Origin: Caldithrix sp.
Lineage (GTDB): Bacteria; Zhuqueibacterota; Zhuqueibacteria; Oceanimicrobiales; Oceanimicrobiaceae
Direction of reading: 5' to 3'
Length of the DNA: 9,404 bases
Assembly: GCA_004357015.1 (NCBI GenBank)
Contig: SMXE01000217.1
Location: 1 to 9,404, forward strand
The position numbers and the translations under genes were made by a program. Below the pieces are notes generated by a model that saw only the letters and a list, made by a program, of their open reading frames with translations, was not told the origin of the DNA and made no database searches. Below are positions 7,110 to 9,404 of the stretch, piece by piece. How positions within the stretch are numbered: the stretch's first letter is position 1; each line of letters starts with the position of its first letter.

Positions 7110-8027
7110 ATCGGTAAGAAAGCGCTCTTGTTTCCCGGCCAGGGCTCGCAGTTTGTGGGCATGGCCAAAGACCTGTACGATAGATTCGATTCCGTCAGAG
7201 AAACATACGCGACCGCCGGCGAGATTCTCGGGTTTGACTTGGCTAATATATGTTTTGAAGGCCCGGAGGATGAACTAAGACAAACCCGCGCGACTCAACC
7301 CGCCATATTTGTTCACAGTGTCATTCTGAGTCGCTTTCTGAAGGAGAAAGGCTGGTCGTTTGACATGACCGCGGGCCACAGTCTGGGAGAGTACTCTGCG
7401 CTTTGTGCGGCCAATGCCTTTACCTTCGAGAACGGCTTGAAGCTCGTCAAAGTTAGAGCCGAACTCATGCAGAGGGCGGGTGAAATCAGTCCCGGAACCA
7501 TGGCTGCGGTCATTGGGTTGGATGCCAATACGCTAAATGATATTTGCAGTCAAGCGAGTGCAGCCGGCGTAGTTCAAATTGCCAATTTCAATTCTCCATC
7601 TCAAATTGTGATTTCAGGCGCTGTTGCCGGCGTGGAAGAGGCGATGGCGGTAGCCCGGGAAAAGGGCGCAAAACGTGTGGTGCCACTTGTGGTGGGGGGC
7701 GCGTTTCACTCACGGCTCATGGAGTTTGCTATTGCTGATCTTGGGCAGGCGCTTGACGCCGTGGAGGTCCGTTCTGCCGATATTCCGGTTTATTCAAATG
7801 TCACGGCCCAACCCGTTACGCGGCCAGACGATATAAAGGACTTGCTCAAGCGGCAGCTAACCAGTCCCGTGAAGTGGGTGGATATTATTGGGAATATGAT
7901 AGAAGACGGAGCCACTGAGTTTTACGAAGTAGGCCCCGGTTCAGTACTCACAAGCCTTTTGCGGCGCATAAACCGCGCAGTGAGCGGTACGGCCATCAAC
8001 AGTGTTGAAGTACTTGAATCTTTATAA
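7110..8027 (+). CDS. fabD: Malonyl-CoA:ACP transacylase, with a probable non-canonical ATC start
   Basis: FabD transfers malonyl from CoA to acyl carrier protein, supplying extender units. The sequence has KALLFPGQGSQFVGM at the N-terminus, then AGHSLGEYSAL with the nucleophile Ser91. It continues with Arg116 in KVRAELMQ, GGAFHSRLM with His200, SNVTAQPV, Gln249 in KRQLTSPVKW and EVGPGSVLTSLL near the end. Counting from ATC 7110 puts all four catalytic or substrate residues exactly one position before the E. coli numbers (Ser92, Arg117, His201, Gln250). The start is odd. Canonical in-frame starts exist only at TTG 7041 and GTG 7047, inside fabH, and would add over 20 non-homologous residues with no ribosome site. 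ATC 7110 has GGGGAG 8 nt upstream and gives MGKKALLFPG. A sequence error of ATG to ATC is also possible. The enzyme identity is secure; the start is not. Confidence 0.93.
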   Translation: MGKKALLFPGQGSQFVGMAKDLYDRFDSVRETYATAGEILGFDLANICFEGPEDELRQTRATQPAIFVHSVILSRFLKEKGWSFDMTAGHSLGEYSALCAANAFTFENGLKLVKVRAELMQRAGEISPGTMAAVIGLDANTLNDICSQASAAGVVQIANFNSPSQIVISGAVAGVEEAMAVAREKGAKRVVPLVVGGAFHSRLMEFAIADLGQALDAVEVRSADIPVYSNVTAQPVTRPDDIKDLLKRQLTSPVKWVDIIGNMIEDGATEFYEVGPGSVLTSLLRRINRAVSGTAINSVEVLESL

Positions 8028-8041
8028 TTGGCTGCAGGACG

Positions 8042-8064
8042 TTGACCTTTTCTCAAAAGGTTAA
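8042..8064 (+). promoter_or_regulatory. Hairpin / inverted repeat between fabD and fabG
   Basis: In the 108-nt fabD-fabG gap, ACCTTTT (8045-8051) and AAAAGGT (8055-8061) form a perfect 7-bp stem around a 3-nt CTC loop. A G-T pair and two T-A pairs extend it to 8042 and 8064. The stem is AT-rich, and the following tract (8065-8072) is T-rich but interrupted, so it is at best a weak terminator. It could instead be an operator or an attenuator. The left arm begins with TTGACC, a -35-like hexamer, but there is no good -10 at the right distance. Confidence 0.4.
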
Positions 8065-8135
8065 TGTCTTTTAGGTGAACCACACCAACCTTATCGAAAA
8101 AGGCCAGCGTTTCCTTAGAAGGGCTGAAAACAGCA

Positions 8136-8879
8136 ATGTCACGCTTGCAAGATAAAGTTGCTATTGTTACCGGCGCGTCCAGAGGAATTGGCAGAGCCAT
8201 TGCGCTGCGTCTGGCTGGAGACGGTGCGAACCTTGTCGTTACCGCTACCTCTCTTGAGCGGGCGGAGAGTGTCGCCACAGAGATCGAAGCATTGGGGCGA
8301 AAAGCGCTCCCGCTCGCTTGTGATGTTGCCGAATTCGAGCAGGTCGAAAGCTTAATCAAGGGCACGACTGAGACCTTTTCGAGAATTGATATTCTCGTGA
8401 ACAATGCCGGCATCACCAAGGATAATCTGTTGATCCGGATGAATCAAGAACAGTGGGACGACGTGATTGCGGTGAATTTGAAGGGGACGTTTAACTGCAT
8501 CCGTGCCGCCACCAAAACATTGATGAAACAGCGAGCGGGAAAAATTGTCAACATCACTTCGGTGGTTGGCATTATGGGTAATGCGGGACAGGCGAACTAC
8601 TGCGCGTCAAAGGCGGGCGTCATCGGTTTAACGAAATCAGTTGCACGCGAACTGGCAGCCCGCAACATTCAGGTGAACGCGGTTGCGCCAGGATTTATCA
8701 CCACTGACATGACGGCGGCTTTGCCTGAAGAGGTAAAGGAAAATCTGAGTGAAGCCATTCCTCTTGGGCGCATGGGCAGTCCGGAAGAAGTTGCTGCATG
8801 TGTGGCGTATTTGGCATCGGAAGATGCTGATTATATTACCGGCCAGGTCATCAACGTCGATGGCGGGATGGTTATGTAG
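8136..8879 (+). CDS. fabG: 3-oxoacyl-ACP reductase (NADPH-dependent)
   Basis: FabG reduces the beta-keto group of 3-oxoacyl-ACP to the 3-hydroxy form in each elongation round. It is a classical short-chain dehydrogenase of 247 residues. The cofactor motif TGASRGIGRAI lies at about 12-22, VNNAGITKDNLL near 88-99, and the catalytic set is Asn114, Ser142 (in NITSVVG), Tyr155 and Lys159 (NYCASKAG). It ends with DYITGQVINVDGGMVM, the typical FabG C-terminus. The first ATG at 8136 gives the usual N-terminus, with a modest AAGGG site about 12 nt upstream. Position among fab genes makes FabG much more likely than another member of this large family. A 108-nt gap with hairpins precedes it, and a 161-nt gap with a palindromic repeat follows. 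Confidence 0.96.
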   Translation: MSRLQDKVAIVTGASRGIGRAIALRLAGDGANLVVTATSLERAESVATEIEALGRKALPLACDVAEFEQVESLIKGTTETFSRIDILVNNAGITKDNLLIRMNQEQWDDVIAVNLKGTFNCIRAATKTLMKQRAGKIVNITSVVGIMGNAGQANYCASKAGVIGLTKSVARELAARNIQVNAVAPGFITTDMTAALPEEVKENLSEAIPLGRMGSPEEVAACVAYLASEDADYITGQVINVDGGMVM

Positions 8880-8905
8880 AAACGTCAACGTTGAGGAGAT
8901 TTTGT

Positions 8906-8985
8906 GTCATTTCAAAGTTCGGCAACCCTCTGGCGAGAAATCTGAAGCTATAGAAAGCCGGATTTTTCGCTCTGATCGAAATGAC
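8906..8985. repeat. Nested inverted repeat, probably a degenerate dispersed palindromic element
   Basis: GTCATTTC (8906-8913) and GAAATGAC (8978-8985) are perfect 8-nt inverted ends, 80 nt overall. Nested inside, GCGAGAAA (8933-8940) pairs with TTTTTCGC (8963-8970) over 8 bp with one G-T pair. The wording of the arms (GTCATTTC, GCGAGAAATCT, then TCGCTCTGATCGAAATGAC) resembles intergenic palindromic repeats I recall from many bacterial genomes, which run from TGTCATTTCG to CGAAATGACA. The imperfect centre suggests an old, decayed copy. The alternative is a structured leader RNA for acpP. Copy number cannot be checked within this window. Confidence 0.5.
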
Positions 8986-9040
8986 GAAATTGCGCTAGCA
9001 TGCAGAAGTCTAAATCCACAATCATAAGGAGGAGAGTTAA

Positions 9041-9283
9041 ATGGCAATGCAAGACAAAGTAAAAGAAATCATCGTTGAACAGCTTGGTGTGGACGCAAAA
9101 GAGGTCACCGAATCAGCGTCCTTTATAGATGATCTGGGCGCGGATTCTCTCGATACAGTCGAGTTGGTGATGGCTTTCGAGGAAGCATTTGAGATTGAAA
9201 TTCCGGATGAGGATGCCGAGAAGATGAACACCGTCGGCGAAGCCATCAAATATCTCGAAGACAAAGTCGGTTCCGGCGAATAA
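9041..9283 (+). CDS. acpP: Acyl carrier protein
   Basis: AcpP carries growing acyl chains as thioesters on a 4'-phosphopantetheine arm and serves every enzyme of this cluster. The 80-residue acidic protein has the attachment motif [15 protein letters not shown], with Ser36 as the pantetheinylated residue. [13 protein letters not shown] forms the usual helix III region. ATG 9041 is preceded by AAGGAGG (9026-9032) with an 8-nt spacer, the strongest ribosome site in the window, fitting the very high expression expected. The ATG at 9047 would be too far from that site. No clear promoter was found in the preceding gap. fabF follows 35 nt later with no terminator. Confidence 0.98.
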   Translation: MAMQDKVKEIIVEQLGVDAKEVTESASFIDDLGADSLDTVELVMAFEEAFEIEIPDEDAEKMNTVGEAIKYLEDKVGSGE

Positions 9284-9318
9284 TTCATTGTTCGCTGCAT
9301 CCGAGATTTGATATTGAC

Positions 9319-9404
9319 ATGGCACGAACCCTTGAACTGAAGCGAGTTGTTGTAACCGGCATGGGGGTGATTTCACCCTTGGGGCATGGTCTCAGGGAGT
9401 TCTG
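9319..9404 (+). CDS. fabF: Beta-ketoacyl-ACP synthase II (5' end only, cut by window edge)
   Basis: Only the first 28 codons plus two bases are present. The visible protein starts MARTLELKRVVVTGMGVISP and continues LGHGLREF. RVVVTGMGVISPLG is the characteristic N-terminal strand and loop of KAS II (FabF). The catalytic Cys-His-His residues lie beyond the window. ATG 9319 is the natural start, but the upstream Shine-Dalgarno site is weak, so translation may depend on coupling to acpP. The acpP-fabF order is the most conserved pair in bacterial fatty acid clusters. KAS I (FabB) starts differently and is rarely next to acpP. Confidence 0.9.
   Translation, partial: MARTLELKRVVVTGMGVISPLGHGLREF

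Noticed and set aside
8885..8894. 10-nt palindrome TCAACGTTGA just after the fabG stop
   Set aside because: It is a single short palindrome without a second copy or promoter context. It could be an operator half but nothing else supports this.

Overview
This window is a bacterial chromosomal housekeeping segment. Every gene lies on the + strand and spacing is tight throughout. No mobile genes, phage genes, CRISPR array, tRNA or rRNA was seen. The gene order rpmF-plsX-fabH-fabD-fabG-acpP-fabF, preceded by a DUF177 (YceD-like) gene, is the classic bacterial type II fatty acid synthesis cluster. The organism cannot be named from the sequence. Base composition is moderately GC-rich. Shine-Dalgarno sites are of the AGGAG type. 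Non-ATG starts are common (TTG for sucC, sucD and rpmF; GTG for ndk). The pairing of a COG2403-type GTPase with a carbamate kinase suggests an anaerobic or environmental lineage, but that is inference.

Region 1 (1-1657): the C-terminal half of a predicted GTPase of the cyclic 2,3-diphosphoglycerate synthetase family (cut by the window edge), followed immediately by a carbamate kinase. Region 2 (1692-4213): sucC, sucD and ndk. These encode both subunits of succinyl-CoA ligase plus nucleoside diphosphate kinase, a unit that makes NTP at substrate level and redistributes the phosphate among nucleotides. Region 3 (4214-4301): a short AT-rich gap with a good sigma70-type promoter candidate, which probably starts the next operon. 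Region 4 (4302-9404): DUF177 protein, ribosomal protein L32, PlsX, FabH, FabD, FabG, acyl carrier protein, and the first 28 codons of FabF (cut by the right edge). Together these supply acyl-ACP and acyl-phosphate for membrane lipid synthesis. FabD loads malonyl onto AcpP, FabH starts the chain, FabF elongates it, FabG reduces the keto group, and PlsX diverts the finished acyl chain to phospholipid. Dehydratase and enoyl reductase genes are not in the window.

No stretch longer than 300 bases lacks a gene, and no convincing intrinsic terminator was seen. The points that deserve a second look are four. First, fabD appears to start at an ATC codon: the Shine-Dalgarno spacing and the numbering of four active-site residues both support it. 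Second, an approximately 80-nt nested inverted repeat lies between fabG and acpP and resembles a decayed dispersed palindromic element. Third, the fabD-fabG gap holds two mutually exclusive hairpins. Fourth, the GTPase has NKET where a canonical G4 motif would have NKxD. None of these amounts to a new biological system. The window is mostly conserved core metabolism.
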